Positions 1 through 8,782 of a stretch of DNA of 64,000 bases are shown here, piece by piece. Every line of letters starts with the position of its first letter. Position 1 is the first letter of the stretch. The notes under the pieces were generated by a model that saw nothing but the letters and a program-made list of their open reading frames with translations, did no database searches and had not been told where the DNA came from. Source of the stretch: Myceligenerans salitolerans (lineage in GTDB: Bacteria; Actinomycetota; Actinomycetes; Actinomycetales; Cellulomonadaceae); assembly GCF_017349295.1 (NCBI RefSeq), contig NZ_JAFMPK010000026.1, positions 51,379-115,378 of the forward strand, read 5' to 3'. Position numbers and translations under genes: made by a program.

Positions 1-615
1 TGCCGGCTCGGGCGTCGATCGCGGAGCGGGAGTGGTCGCGGGTGAGGGCGAATGGGGCGAGGTCCCGCCGTCGCCGGAGGTCCCACCCTGGCCTGAGGTC
101 CCGCCTTGGCCTGGGGTCCCACCCTGGCCCGAGGTCCCGCCCTGGCCGGGGACACCGTCCTGGCCCGGCACAGGAGGCCGCGTCGGTCCGTCGGACCGGC
201 CCGGTGCGGGGGCGGGAGCACCGCTCTGCCCGGACGGAGGAACCGGCACGGCTGACGAAGGAGCAGGGCCGGAGGCGTCGCTCTGCCCTGACGAGGGAAC
301 GGGAGCGCCCCCCGGGGCCTGTGCGGAGCCGGGCGCGGGCGCCGAACCTGGAACGGGTGGCGCGGGAGCCCGCGGAGGGGTGTTCACCGGGGCGCCGCCG
401 GGCCTCCGGCCGGCGTCGTCCTCGGGGGAACGCCTGGTCGCCGGGTCCACGGGCGTCGCGCCGGGCTCGTTCGCCGGCGGGACGTCAGGGCGCGCCGGCC
501 CGCCACCCGGACCGGGTCGGCTGGACGAGAGCGGCGGCATCGGCTGCCGAGCGTCGTTCGCATCGTTCTGACCGGTCGGCTCTGACGGCTTGTCGTTGTC
601 GGTCGGCTGGCCCAT
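1..615 (-). CDS. Proline/glycine-rich protein, N-terminal 205 codons, truncated by the window edge
   Basis: An open frame of 205 codons runs from an ATG at 615 to base 1 with no stop, so the C-terminus lies outside the window. A good Shine-Dalgarno (GGAG, 8 nt before the ATG) supports the start. The translated part has no signal peptide or membrane segment; it is a disordered stretch rich in Pro, Gly, Ala and Ser. Residues 151-186 are six hexapeptide units of the GQGGTS type. It is the last gene seen in the run typA, mshB, DUF6113-like gene. A folded domain may follow beyond the edge. I do not recognise the family and give no function. Confidence 0.7.
   Translation of the reverse strand, partial: MGQPTDNDKPSEPTGQNDANDARQPMPPLSSSRPGPGGGPARPDVPPANEPGATPVDPATRRSPEDDAGRRPGGAPVNTPPRAPAPPVPGSAPAPGSAQAPGGAPVPSSGQSDASGPAPSSAVPVPPSGQSGAPAPAPGRSDGPTRPPVPGQDGVPGQGGTSGQGGTPGQGGTSGQGGTSGDGGTSPHSPSPATTPAPRSTPEPA
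58..165 (-). repeat. In-frame 18-bp tandem repeat encoding GQGGTS hexapeptides
   Basis: Six consecutive 18-nt units read on the minus strand as GQDGVP, GQGGTS, GQGGTP, GQGGTS, GQGGTS and GDGGTS, residues 151-186 of the proline-rich protein. Units differ by synonymous as well as replacement changes, so the array is not a perfect recent duplication. Confidence 0.85.
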
Positions 616-740
616 TCACATTGCTCCGTGCAACCTGTCGCGGCGCGGGCTCTCCGCACCGCCAGACACCGTCGCGCACGCACGCGCGGCCGTCCCCGAA
701 GCGCATCCTACTGGCCGGTCAGTGCGCTCCGGACCGGGAT

Positions 741-1214
741 TCACCCGGCTCCGAGTGGAGGTTCTGTGCTGGTCACAGACGTACCGGCCACCGGGGCGGC
801 CGACTCCTCCGCCGATCGCCGCAGCGGCTCCTCACGGAACCACGAGGCCGGCAGGAACGCTGCCACGCCCAGGGTCACGACACCGGCATACGTCCAGACG
901 AGCCCGAGCGTCCCCGCCGGGACGAGGACGTCCCCGCCAGAGCCGCGCAACGACATCAGCTGCACCGCCACGATCCAGCCACCCGCGAACGCGAGGAGCG
1001 CCCCGTACCCGGACCAGGCCCGGCACATGACCGCGGCCGCCCCGGTGAGCGCGACCGCGAGGGCAGCCCCGGCGTACCAGGACTCGTCGCCGTACCGGTG
1101 CACCGCGGTGCCGAGCGCGCCGATGACGAGCCCGAGGGCGACCGCGAGCAGCACCCGGACGACGACGGAGCCCAGGCGCGGACGGTTCGGGTGACGCTCG
1201 TGCTGTTCTGTCAC
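741..1214 (-). CDS. DUF6113-like small membrane protein (MshB-neighbour type)
   Basis: 157 residues from a GTG at 1214 (VTEQHERHPN...). After a short polar N-terminus there are about four hydrophobic segments: near residues 15-35, 45-62, 68-88 and 100-122, then a polar tail. This size and topology match the small DUF6113-type membrane proteins that often sit beside mshB in actinobacteria; the link rests on context and topology, not on a motif. Here the LURP-one-like gene on the opposite strand separates it from mshB. The ribosome binding site is weak (GGGCGG). No biochemical role is known to me. Confidence 0.75.
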   Translation of the reverse strand: MTEQHERHPNRPRLGSVVVRVLLAVALGLVIGALGTAVHRYGDESWYAGAALAVALTGAAAVMCRAWSGYGALLAFAGGWIVAVQLMSLRGSGGDVLVPAGTLGLVWTYAGVVTLGVAAFLPASWFREEPLRRSAEESAAPVAGTSVTSTEPPLGAG

Positions 1215-1322
1215 CCGCCCATCATCGCGCACTTTGCTGGGTGGTACCTCGATGGTGTGCCAGACTCCGGACGCGAAGCGCGTCGGCCCTTCACGAAGCG
1301 GCGCCCGGAACGGAAGGCAACC

Positions 1323-1901
1323 ATGAACGCCCAGACCCTTCAGTCGCAGACCACGCTGTACATCCGGCAGCGCGTGCGGCTCATGGTCAACCAGTACGCC
1401 GTGCACGCCGCACGGCCCGACGGCTCGGAAGGCGAGCTCCTCGCCTTCGCCCAGCAGAAGCGCATGGCGATGCGCGAGCAGGTCACGCTGTACACGGACG
1501 ACACGAAGTCCGTTCCCGTGCTCGGGTTCAAGGCCCGCCAGGTGATGGACCTCGGCGCCACCTACGACGTCACCGACGCCTCCGGTACGCCGATCGGCCT
1601 GTTCCGCAAGGACTTCGGCAAGTCGTTCCTCCGCAGCACGTGGTACCTGGAGCAGCCGGGGCTCGGTGAGGCGACCGGACAGGAGCGGAGCATGTGGGTG
1701 TCGGTGCTCCGCCGGCTCGTGGAGAGCCTGGACTGGCTGCCCTACCACTTCGACTTCACCATCGGCGGACAGCCGGCGTTCTCGGTCGAGAAGCAGTGGG
1801 CGCTCCGCGACAGGTACACGGTGCAGATCCACGATCCGAACCTGGACCGTCGCCTGGTCGTCGCCATGGCGGTCGCCCTGGACGCGCTCCAGGGGCGCTG
1901 A
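1323..1901 (+). CDS. LURP-one-related / scramblase-like family protein
   Basis: 192 residues from ATG 1323, preceded by GGAAGG at 5 nt. The sequence has the beta-strand-rich pattern of LURP-one-related (DUF567, tubby/scramblase-like) proteins: LYIRQRVRLMVNQYAV at the start, then VLGFKARQVMDLGATYDVTD, IGLFRKDFGKSFLRSTW and a C-terminal helix DRRLVVAMAVALDALQ that could be membrane-associated. There is no signal peptide. The gene lies alone between two minus-strand genes, divergent from the DUF6113-like gene and convergent with mshB. The bacterial role of this family is not established. Confidence 0.8.
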   Translation: MNAQTLQSQTTLYIRQRVRLMVNQYAVHAARPDGSEGELLAFAQQKRMAMREQVTLYTDDTKSVPVLGFKARQVMDLGATYDVTDASGTPIGLFRKDFGKSFLRSTWYLEQPGLGEATGQERSMWVSVLRRLVESLDWLPYHFDFTIGGQPAFSVEKQWALRDRYTVQIHDPNLDRRLVVAMAVALDALQGR

Positions 1902-1929
1902 CCGGCCCGGCCCGATCCGGCCCGGGCGT

Positions 1930-2940
1930 TCAGGCGCGCGGTGCCACCAGGTAGGTCTCCCGCTCCGGGACGGGCGCGAGCACGCCGTTGCTCAGGGCGT
2001 AGAACCCCAGGATGCCCGCTCCCCGGGCGCGGGTGACGTACTGGATCTGCGTGGCGTGCGCGCGCATCGCCGTGAGGACACGGTCGAGCACGGGCGCCAC
2101 GTCGACACGCTCCGTCGTCCCGGGCAGGTTCTCCTTGGCGAACGGCGGCAAGGGTTCTCCGGGATCGGGCAGGGTCAGTCCGTGTCCGGCGGCGGCCGCG
2201 CGGGCCTCCCGGCTCGCGCGGAGGGCCCGCCGGGCGGCTCGGACCTCGTCCGCGGGCGCGACCGCCTGCCACAGCTCGGGAACCGCGGGCGCTCCGCCGG
2301 CGGCGAGCAGCGCCAACGCGCGGACCGTGACCTCGTGCGCGCGGACGTGGTCCGGGTGCCCGTACCCGCCGCCTGGCTCGTAGGTCGCCACCACCGCCGG
2401 CCGGAGCCTCTCGACGAGACCCGCCAGCCGCAGGGCGGGTCCGTCGAGCGCCACCCGGGCGAACGCCGTCGGCGGTGAGTCGGCGGACGGTCCGGCCACT
2501 CCCGGCCGGACCCATTCCATCCCGGAGTCCTCGTACCGCCGCGCGCCCGGCGCGCCAGGAGCATCGCGCACGGCACCATCGGCCGCCGCGGGCATGACCT
2601 GGTCCAGGAACACCTGGTCCGCCCCGAGGGCCGCCGTCGCCCGCGCGAGCTCGCGCTCACGCCGGGCGGCCAGCGCCGGACCGTCGCCCTCGAGCGCTGC
2701 CAGGCCCTCCGACGTCGTACCGGGGAGCGCGATCACCTCGCCGCGTTCCCCCCGGGTACACGTCACGACCGTGACGGGCCGCCCGGCCGCCGCCCAGGTG
2801 GCGACGAGCGCACCGGTGGACAGCGTCTCGTCGTCCGGGTGTGCGTGGACCACCACGAGTCCGCCCTCACCGCCGGACGGCGGGAGCGCGGTGCCGGTCG
2901 CGTCCTCCGCGGCCGTGGCCGTCCTGTACCCCCGCCTCAC
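1930..2940 (-). CDS. mshB: N-acetyl-1-D-myo-inositol-2-amino-2-deoxy-alpha-D-glucopyranoside deacetylase (mycothiol synthesis)
   Basis: 336 residues, LmbE/PIG-L fold. The zinc and catalytic motif AHPDDE lies at residues 33-38 after the strand GLVVVH, and a second metal-binding block GHPDHVRAHE is near the middle; both are hallmarks of MshB-type zinc deacetylases. MshB removes acetyl from GlcNAc-inositol in the second committed stage of mycothiol synthesis; the paralogue Mca is possible, but length and the typA/DUF6113 neighbourhood favour MshB. The start used is GTG 2940, 21 bp downstream of the typA stop, so cotranscription is likely. The first 27 residues are poorly ordered and the true start could be a little later. 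Confidence 0.88.
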   Translation of the reverse strand: MRRGYRTATAAEDATGTALPPSGGEGGLVVVHAHPDDETLSTGALVATWAAAGRPVTVVTCTRGERGEVIALPGTTSEGLAALEGDGPALAARRERELARATAALGADQVFLDQVMPAAADGAVRDAPGAPGARRYEDSGMEWVRPGVAGPSADSPPTAFARVALDGPALRLAGLVERLRPAVVATYEPGGGYGHPDHVRAHEVTVRALALLAAGGAPAVPELWQAVAPADEVRAARRALRASREARAAAAGHGLTLPDPGEPLPPFAKENLPGTTERVDVAPVLDRVLTAMRAHATQIQYVTRARGAGILGFYALSNGVLAPVPERETYLVAPRA

Positions 2941-2961
2941 GCGTGGAACCGGGGAACCCGT

Positions 2962-4908
2962 TCAGGCCCGCTTCGCGCGCGCCGCCGCGCGGGCGCGCTC
3001 CGTCTGGTTCAGGACGACCTTGCGGATGCGGACGAACTCCGGCGTCACCTCGACGCACTCGTCCTCCTGCGCGAACTCCAGGGACTCCTCGAGCGTGAGC
3101 TTGCGCGGCGGGATCAGGTTCTCGAAGCTGTCCGCGGTCGCCGACCGCATGTTCGTCAGCTTCTTCTCCTTGGTGATGTTGACGTCCATGTCCTCGTTGC
3201 GGGAGTTCTCGCCGACGATCATGCCCTCGTAGACCTCCTGCGTGGGGTCGACGAAGAACGACCCGCGCTCCTGCAGGTTGATCATCGCGAACGGCGTCAC
3301 CTTGCCGGCGCGGTCGGCCACGAGGGATCCGGTCGCGCGCGACTCGATGGGGCCGTGCCACGGCTCGTAACCCTCCGAGATGGACGCGGCGATGCCGGTG
3401 CCGCGGGTCTCGGTGAGGAAGCGGGTACGGAACCCGATGAGGCCGCGTGCCGGGACCATGAACTCCATGCGCACCCAGCCGGTGCCGTGGTTCGTCATGG
3501 TGTCCATCCGGCCCTTGCGCGCCGCGAGCAGCTGCGTGACGGCGCCCAGGTACTCCTCGGGCACGTCGATGGTCATGCGCTCCATCGGCTCGTGCCGCTT
3601 GCCGTCGATCTCCTTGGTGACCACCTGAGGCTTGCCGACGGTGAGCTCGAAGCCCTCGCGGCGCATCTGCTCGACCAGGATGGCCAGCGCCAGCTCACCG
3701 CGGCCCTGTACCTCCCACGCGTCGGGACGCTCGGTCGGCAGCACGCGGAGCGAGACGTTGCCGATCAGCTCGGCGTCGAGCCGGTCCTTGACCTGACGCG
3801 CGGTGACCTTGTGGCCCTTGCCACCCTTGCCCGCGAGCGGCGAGGTGTTGATCCCGATGGTCATGGAGATCGCCGGGTCGTCCACGGTGATCACCGGAAG
3901 CGGACGGGGGTCGTCGATGTCGGTCAGCGTCTCGCCGATCATGATGTCGGCGATGCCCGCCACGGCGACGATGTCTCCCGGGCCCGCCTTCTCGGCCGGG
4001 ACCCGGTCGAGCGCCTTCGTCTCGAGCAGCTCGGTGATCTTCACGGTCTCGACGGTGCCGTCGTGTCGCGCCCAGGCGACCTGCGCGCCCTTGCGCAGCT
4101 CGCCGTTGTGGATGCGCAGCAGCGCGAGGCGGCCGAGGAACGGCGAGGCGTCGAGGTTCGTGACGTGTGCCTGCAAGGGCATGTCCTCGGCATAGGTGGG
4201 GGCCGGGATCTTGCCCAGGATGGTGGCGAACAGCGGCTCGAGGTCCTCGTTGGCGGGCAGGGCGCCGTCGGCGGGCTGCTCCGTGTCCGCGCGACCCGCC
4301 TTCGCGGAGGCGTAGACGACGGGCACGTCGAGGATCGCGTCCAGGTCGAGGTCGGGGACCTCGTCCGAAAGATCGGAGGCGAGCCCGAGCAGAAGATCCG
4401 TGGTCTCCCCGACGACCTCCTCGATGCGGGAGTCGGGACGGTCGACCTTGTTCACCACGACGATCACGGGCAGCTTCGCTGCCAGCGCCTTGCGCAGCAC
4501 GAACCGGGTCTGGGGCAGCGGGCCCTCGGACGCGTCCACCAGCAGGACCACGCCGTCGACCATCGACAGGCCGCGTTCGACCTCGCCGCCGAAGTCGGCG
4601 TGGCCCGGGGTGTCGATCACGTTGATGGTGACGCCGTCCGGCTCGCCGGCGGCCGCCGCGGCGGGACCGGCGTACCGGATCGCCGTGTTCTTCGCGAGGA
4701 TCGTGATGCCCTTCTCACGCTCCAGGTCACCCGAGTCCATGACCCGGTCGTCGACCTGCTGATGCGCGTCGAAGGCACCGGCCTGCCGGAGCATGGCGTC
4801 GACCAGGGTGGTCTTGCCGTGGTCGACGTGGGCGACGATCGCCACGTTGCGCAGGTCGGAGCGGACGGCAAGGGACGTCGCAGCGGAGTTGGGCACGGCT
4901 GAACTCAT
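2962..4908 (-). CDS. typA: Ribosome-associated GTPase TypA/BipA
   Basis: 648 residues from ATG 4908 (MSSAVPNSA); an in-frame GTG at 4944 would add 12 residues unlikely to be used. GTPase motifs are clear: P-loop AHVDHGKTT near residue 30, DTPGHADFGGEV (G3) and NKVDRP (G4). EF-G-like domains III and V and the TypA-specific C-terminal region follow, ending in a basic tail. TypA is a translational GTPase that binds the ribosome and helps 50S assembly and stress growth. It is the first gene of the likely typA-mshB unit. The reading frame is intact and the length is normal for actinobacteria. Confidence 0.97.
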   Translation of the reverse strand: MSSAVPNSAATSLAVRSDLRNVAIVAHVDHGKTTLVDAMLRQAGAFDAHQQVDDRVMDSGDLEREKGITILAKNTAIRYAGPAAAAAGEPDGVTINVIDTPGHADFGGEVERGLSMVDGVVLLVDASEGPLPQTRFVLRKALAAKLPVIVVVNKVDRPDSRIEEVVGETTDLLLGLASDLSDEVPDLDLDAILDVPVVYASAKAGRADTEQPADGALPANEDLEPLFATILGKIPAPTYAEDMPLQAHVTNLDASPFLGRLALLRIHNGELRKGAQVAWARHDGTVETVKITELLETKALDRVPAEKAGPGDIVAVAGIADIMIGETLTDIDDPRPLPVITVDDPAISMTIGINTSPLAGKGGKGHKVTARQVKDRLDAELIGNVSLRVLPTERPDAWEVQGRGELALAILVEQMRREGFELTVGKPQVVTKEIDGKRHEPMERMTIDVPEEYLGAVTQLLAARKGRMDTMTNHGTGWVRMEFMVPARGLIGFRTRFLTETRGTGIAASISEGYEPWHGPIESRATGSLVADRAGKVTPFAMINLQERGSFFVDPTQEVYEGMIVGENSRNEDMDVNITKEKKLTNMRSATADSFENLIPPRKLTLEESLEFAQEDECVEVTPEFVRIRKVVLNQTERARAAARAKRA

Positions 4909-4977
4909 TTCCGAAAAGTCGAGGTGGGGGCGCGGACGCAACACCGTCGACGCGCCGGCACCATTCTACCCGTGCCC

Positions 4978-5007
4978 GACGGAGCCCGGCCTTCGCCGGG
5001 CCCCGTC
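4978..5007 (-). terminator. Hairpin between the oligopeptide ABC operon and typA
   Basis: GACGG-GCCCGGC pairs with GCCGGGC-CCGTC around a CTTC loop, with one A/C mismatch. It lies directly after the stop of the fused ATPase gene (5015, minus strand). There is no T-run, as is usual in high-GC actinobacteria. Confidence 0.65.
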
Positions 5008-5014
5008 GTCAGAC

Positions 5015-6754
5015 CTATGCCGCGCCGATCTCCAGGCTTCCGCCCGGGATCGCCGCGAGCAGCTCCTTCGTGTAGTCCTGCTGCGGGTCGTCGAACACCT
5101 CGTCGGTGGTGGCGTGCTCCACGATCCGCCCGTCCTTCATGACCGCGACCAGGTCGGCGATCTGCCGCACGACCGCGAGGTCGTGCGTGATGAACAGGTA
5201 GGACAGTCCCAGCTCGCCCTGCAGGTCACCGAGCAGCTGCAGGATCTGCGCCTGCACCAGCACGTCGAGCGCGGACACGGCCTCGTCCAGGACGATGACC
5301 TCGGGCTCGAGCGCCAGCGCGCGGGCGACGGCGATACGCTGCCGCTGTCCGCCGGACAGCTCGTTCGGGAAGCGCCGCATGGTCGACGCCGGCAGCGCCA
5401 CCATCTCGAGCAGGTCACGGACGCGCTGTTCACGCTGCTTCCTGGTGCCCACCTTGTGCAGCCGCAGGGGTTCCTCGATGGAGTTGAACACCGAGTACAT
5501 GGGGTCCAGCGACCCGTACGGGTTCTGGAACACGGGCTGCACCCGGCGCCGCATCGCGAACTGCTCGCGGCCGGAGAGGGTGGCGGTGTCCTGGCCGTCG
5601 AACACCACGGACCCCGATGTCGGCTCCAGCAGCCCCAGCACCATGTTGGCGGCGGTGGACTTGCCGGATCCCGACTCCCCCACGAGGGCCAGCGTCTTGC
5701 CGCGCGGCAGCACGAAGTCGATGCCGTCCACCGCGGTGAAGTTGGTGTGGCTGCCCGGCCGGGCGCCGCGGATCCGGAACACCTTGGTGAGGTCCTTGGC
5801 GACGACGACGTCCTTCGGCGCGGCGCCGTCGACCTTGACCTCGTGACCGGCGATCTGCTCCTCCGCCGACCGGCCCGCCTCGTGGGCGGACTGGATACGG
5901 CGCGACGCCAGCGACGGCGCCGAGGCCACCAGGCGCCTCGTGTACTCGTGCTGCGGGTTCTTGAGGATGTCCAGCGCGGGGCCCGACTCCACGACCTTGC
6001 CCTTGTACATCACCACGAGGTGCTCGGCACGCTCGGCGGCCAGGCCCAGGTCGTGGGTGATGAACAGGACGGCCGTGCCGAGTTCGCTCGTGAGGCCCTC
6101 GAGGTGGTCGAGGATCTTCTTCTGCACGGTGACGTCGAGGGCCGACGTCGGCTCGTCGGCGATCAGCAGCTTCGGCCGCGACGCCAGGCCGATCGCGATC
6201 AGCGCGCGCTGGCGCATGCCGCCCGAGAACTCGTGCGGGTACTGCAGGGCCCGCCGGTCGCCGTCGGGCAGGCCCGCCTCACCGAGCAGCTCGGTGACCC
6301 GTGCCCTGCGCTCGGCCTTGGTGCCCTGGAAGCCGTTGGCGACCAGGGCCTCCTCGATCTGCGTGCCGATCCGCCACACCGGGTTGAGGTTCGACATCGG
6401 GTCCTGGGGAACCAGGCCGATGTCACGCCCGCGCAGGTACTCGGTCGCCTTGCGGTCCAGTCCGACGAGCTCGCGCCCGTCGAAGGTGATGGAGCCGGCG
6501 GTCACCTTGCCGGTTCCGGGCAGCAGGTCGATGACCGCGTGCGCGGTGGTGGACTTGCCGGACCCGGACTCACCCACGATCGCCACGGACTGTCCCGGAT
6601 ACACGGTCAGATCGACACCGCGGACGGCCTCCACGAGGCCGGCGCCCGTGGTGAACGAGATCTTCAGGTCCTTGATCTCGAGCAGCGGCGCGTTGTCGTC
6701 GCGCTTGGGGGCGCCCTCCGGCGCCTTCTCGGTCAGGTTGATCGTCGTCGTCAT
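5015..6754 (-). CDS. Oligopeptide/dipeptide ABC transporter, fused double ATPase (DppD-DppF type)
   Basis: 579 residues with two complete ABC ATPase domains in one chain. Domain 1: Walker A GESGSGKSTTAH near residue 60, signature FSGGMRQRALIA, Walker B LLIADEPTSALD. Domain 2 (from about residue 300): Walker A GESGSGKSTAAN, signature LSGGQRQRIAVA and Walker B VIVLDEAVSALD, with Ala where Pro is usual. Each domain ends in the oligopeptide-type ATPase extension. It powers import through the two permeases encoded just upstream, with which it overlaps by 4 bp. Fused DppD/DppF ATPases are common in actinobacteria. Substrate is inferred as peptides from family only. Confidence 0.95.
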   Translation of the reverse strand: MTTTINLTEKAPEGAPKRDDNAPLLEIKDLKISFTTGAGLVEAVRGVDLTVYPGQSVAIVGESGSGKSTTAHAVIDLLPGTGKVTAGSITFDGRELVGLDRKATEYLRGRDIGLVPQDPMSNLNPVWRIGTQIEEALVANGFQGTKAERRARVTELLGEAGLPDGDRRALQYPHEFSGGMRQRALIAIGLASRPKLLIADEPTSALDVTVQKKILDHLEGLTSELGTAVLFITHDLGLAAERAEHLVVMYKGKVVESGPALDILKNPQHEYTRRLVASAPSLASRRIQSAHEAGRSAEEQIAGHEVKVDGAAPKDVVVAKDLTKVFRIRGARPGSHTNFTAVDGIDFVLPRGKTLALVGESGSGKSTAANMVLGLLEPTSGSVVFDGQDTATLSGREQFAMRRRVQPVFQNPYGSLDPMYSVFNSIEEPLRLHKVGTRKQREQRVRDLLEMVALPASTMRRFPNELSGGQRQRIAVARALALEPEVIVLDEAVSALDVLVQAQILQLLGDLQGELGLSYLFITHDLAVVRQIADLVAVMKDGRIVEHATTDEVFDDPQQDYTKELLAAIPGGSLEIGAA

Positions 6755-7710
6755 CGCTTACGTGCCTTCGGGTCGAGGGCGTCGCGCACGACGTCGCCCA
6801 TCATGATGAAGCCGAGCACCGTCGTGCCGAGCGCCACGGCCGGGTAGATCAGGACCTCGGGGGCCTGGCGGATGATCGTCCGGCCGAGGGAGAGGTCACC
6901 ACCCCACGAGACGGTGGAGCCGGGAAGACCGATACCGAGGAACGTCAGGGTCGCCTCCGCGACCACGAACGTGCCCAGCGCGACCGTGGCGTACACGATG
7001 ATCGGGGCGGCCGCGTTCGGCAGGGCGTGCTTCACGAGGATGCCGATGCGGCTCATGCCGAGCGCCTTGGCGGCCGTGACGAACTCGTTGTTCTTCACGC
7101 TGAGCACCGAGCCGCGGGTGATGCGCGCGATCGAGGTCCAGCCGAAGCTCGCGAGCACGACCGCCACGGCGAACGCGTTGCGGTCCGGCAGCAGGCTCAG
7201 GATCACGAGCGCGGCGAGGAAGAACGGGATCGCGAAGAAGATGTCCGTGATCCGCGACAGGATGGTGTCGATCCAGCCACCGAAGTAGCCGGCGATCGCT
7301 CCGACGGTACCGCCGAGGACGACGACGAACGACGTGGCGAGAACGCCGACCGTGACCGAGGGACGCGCGCCGTGGATCACGCGCGAGTAGATGTCGCAGC
7401 CGTCCTTGGTGGTACCGAAGAAGTGCTCGCCCGACGGCGGGAGGAGCGACTCGGACAGGTCGCACGTCCGAGGGCCTTGGGTGGCGAAGATGCCGGGGAA
7501 GAGAGCGACGACGATCGCGGCGACCATGATCGTGAGTGCCACCCAGAACATCGGACGGCGGCGCATCTCACGCCACGCGTCCTGCCACATGCTCGACGGC
7601 GCCTCGTCCTCGGCGATCGCGTCGACGACGCCCACCGAGACCGCCTCCGCGGGTGCCACGTAGCGATCCTGGCCCGGGCGCGGGCCCTTGTCATAGCGGT
7701 TCTCAGGCAT
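6751..7710 (-). CDS. Oligopeptide ABC transporter permease (DppC/OppC type)
   Basis: 319 residues. A polar N-terminus of about 55 residues precedes the first membrane segment (FWVALTIMVAAIVVALF); then comes the OppC-type periplasmic loop with a Cys pair (TCDLSE...DGCDIY) and further membrane segments with the permease EAA-type loop TAAKALGMSRIGILVKHALP. It overlaps the downstream ATPase by 4 bp and the upstream permease by 8 bp, so the three are translationally coupled. It forms one half of the membrane channel. Confidence 0.95.
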   Translation of the reverse strand: MPENRYDKGPRPGQDRYVAPAEAVSVGVVDAIAEDEAPSSMWQDAWREMRRRPMFWVALTIMVAAIVVALFPGIFATQGPRTCDLSESLLPPSGEHFFGTTKDGCDIYSRVIHGARPSVTVGVLATSFVVVLGGTVGAIAGYFGGWIDTILSRITDIFFAIPFFLAALVILSLLPDRNAFAVAVVLASFGWTSIARITRGSVLSVKNNEFVTAAKALGMSRIGILVKHALPNAAAPIIVYATVALGTFVVAEATLTFLGIGLPGSTVSWGGDLSLGRTIIRQAPEVLIYPAVALGTTVLGFIMMGDVVRDALDPKARKR

Positions 7711-8629
7711 AGCGGATCCTCGGGTCCAGGACCGCGTACAGCAGGTCCACGAGCAGGTTGGCGGCGATGTAGACGAGCACGAGGATGGTCGCGATGGCGA
7801 CCACGGTGACGTTCTCGCCGCGGATGATGGATTCGAAGAGCGTTCCGCCGACCCCGTTGATGTTGAAGATGCCCTCGGTGACGATCGACCCGGCCATCAG
7901 GTTGCCCAGGTCCGCACCGATGAAGGTCACGACGGGGATCAGAGAGTTGCGCAGCACGTGCCGGTTGGTGACCTGGCTCCGCGAGAGGCCCTTCGCACGT
8001 GCCGTGCGGACGTGGTCCGCCGTGAGGTTCTCCGCGACCGACGTACGGGTCAGACGCAGGATGTATGCCATCGACGTGCCCGCCAGCACCATTGCCGGCA
8101 TCAGCAGACTCTCGAAGTCGGGGTCACGGCCCGCGGTGACGGGGAACCACCCGAGCTGGACGCCGAAGACGATCTGCGCCACGAAGCCGAGCACGAAGGT
8201 GGGCACGGCGATCAGCAGCAGGGTCCACACCAGCACGGTGGAGTCGAAGAACTTGCCCTTGCGCATCCCGGCGATCAGGCCGAAGCCGATTCCGAAGATC
8301 GTTTCGATGGCGAGTGCCATGAGGGCCAGCTGGAACGTCACCGGAAAGGCGTTCGCGATGGTCTCGGCAACCGGCCGCCCGGAGAAGTCGGGCCCGAGGT
8401 CGAACGTGAAGATGCCCTTGAGGAAGTACAGGTACTGCACGAAGAACGGATCGTTCAGGTGGAACTGTTCCCGGATCTGGTCCTGCACGGCTTCGGGCAG
8501 GCCACGCTCGCCACCGAGCGCGGCGACCGGATCGCCGGGGCGCAGGAACACCATCCCGTAGATGAGCAGGGTGGCGCCGAGGAACACAGGGATCACCTGC
8601 AACAGCCGGCGTCCGATGTACCAGAGCAT
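7703..8629 (-). CDS. Oligopeptide ABC transporter permease (DppB/OppB type)
   Basis: 308 residues starting MLWYIGRRLLQVIPVFLGATLLIYGMVF, the typical DppB/OppB first membrane helix. The motif ERGLPEAVQDQIREQF in the first loop, the EAA loop TARAKGLSRSQVTNRHVLRN and the C-terminal VYIAANLLVDLLYAVLDPRIRY are all standard for the family. It is the first permease of the operon, 153 bp after the binding protein, with a strong hairpin in the gap. Confidence 0.95.
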   Translation of the reverse strand: MLWYIGRRLLQVIPVFLGATLLIYGMVFLRPGDPVAALGGERGLPEAVQDQIREQFHLNDPFFVQYLYFLKGIFTFDLGPDFSGRPVAETIANAFPVTFQLALMALAIETIFGIGFGLIAGMRKGKFFDSTVLVWTLLLIAVPTFVLGFVAQIVFGVQLGWFPVTAGRDPDFESLLMPAMVLAGTSMAYILRLTRTSVAENLTADHVRTARAKGLSRSQVTNRHVLRNSLIPVVTFIGADLGNLMAGSIVTEGIFNINGVGGTLFESIIRGENVTVVAIATILVLVYIAANLLVDLLYAVLDPRIRYA

Positions 8630-8702
8630 TGTGGTCTCCTTGTCAATTTCCGCCGCTCATTCTCCACGATCTCGCCCGGAGTTCATGTCGCGGCACAGGG
8701 GG

Positions 8703-8734
8703 AGGCGGGGCACGCACGATCGCGTACCCCGCCT
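8703..8734 (-). terminator. Intercistronic hairpin between the binding-protein and permease genes
   Basis: AGGCGGGG pairs with CCCCGCCT, extended inward by ACGC/GCGT after one mismatch. It lies between the binding-protein stop (8783) and the DppB start (8629). Such hairpins usually act as partial terminators or 3' mRNA stabilisers that leave the binding protein in excess over the membrane parts. Confidence 0.6.
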
Positions 8735-8782
8735 CTCACCTGGAGGGATGCGGTCAGTCCGGCGAACCGGACGTGATCACGC

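Noticed and set aside
58..165. CRISPR-like short repeats
   Set aside because: 18-bp units are contiguous, in frame and encode GQGGTS; there are no spacers.
2839..4902. Long plus-strand frame of 687 codons across typA and mshB
   Set aside because: Antisense to clear genes, rich in Arg/His/Asp/Val with no motif; a frame left open by third-position G/C bias.
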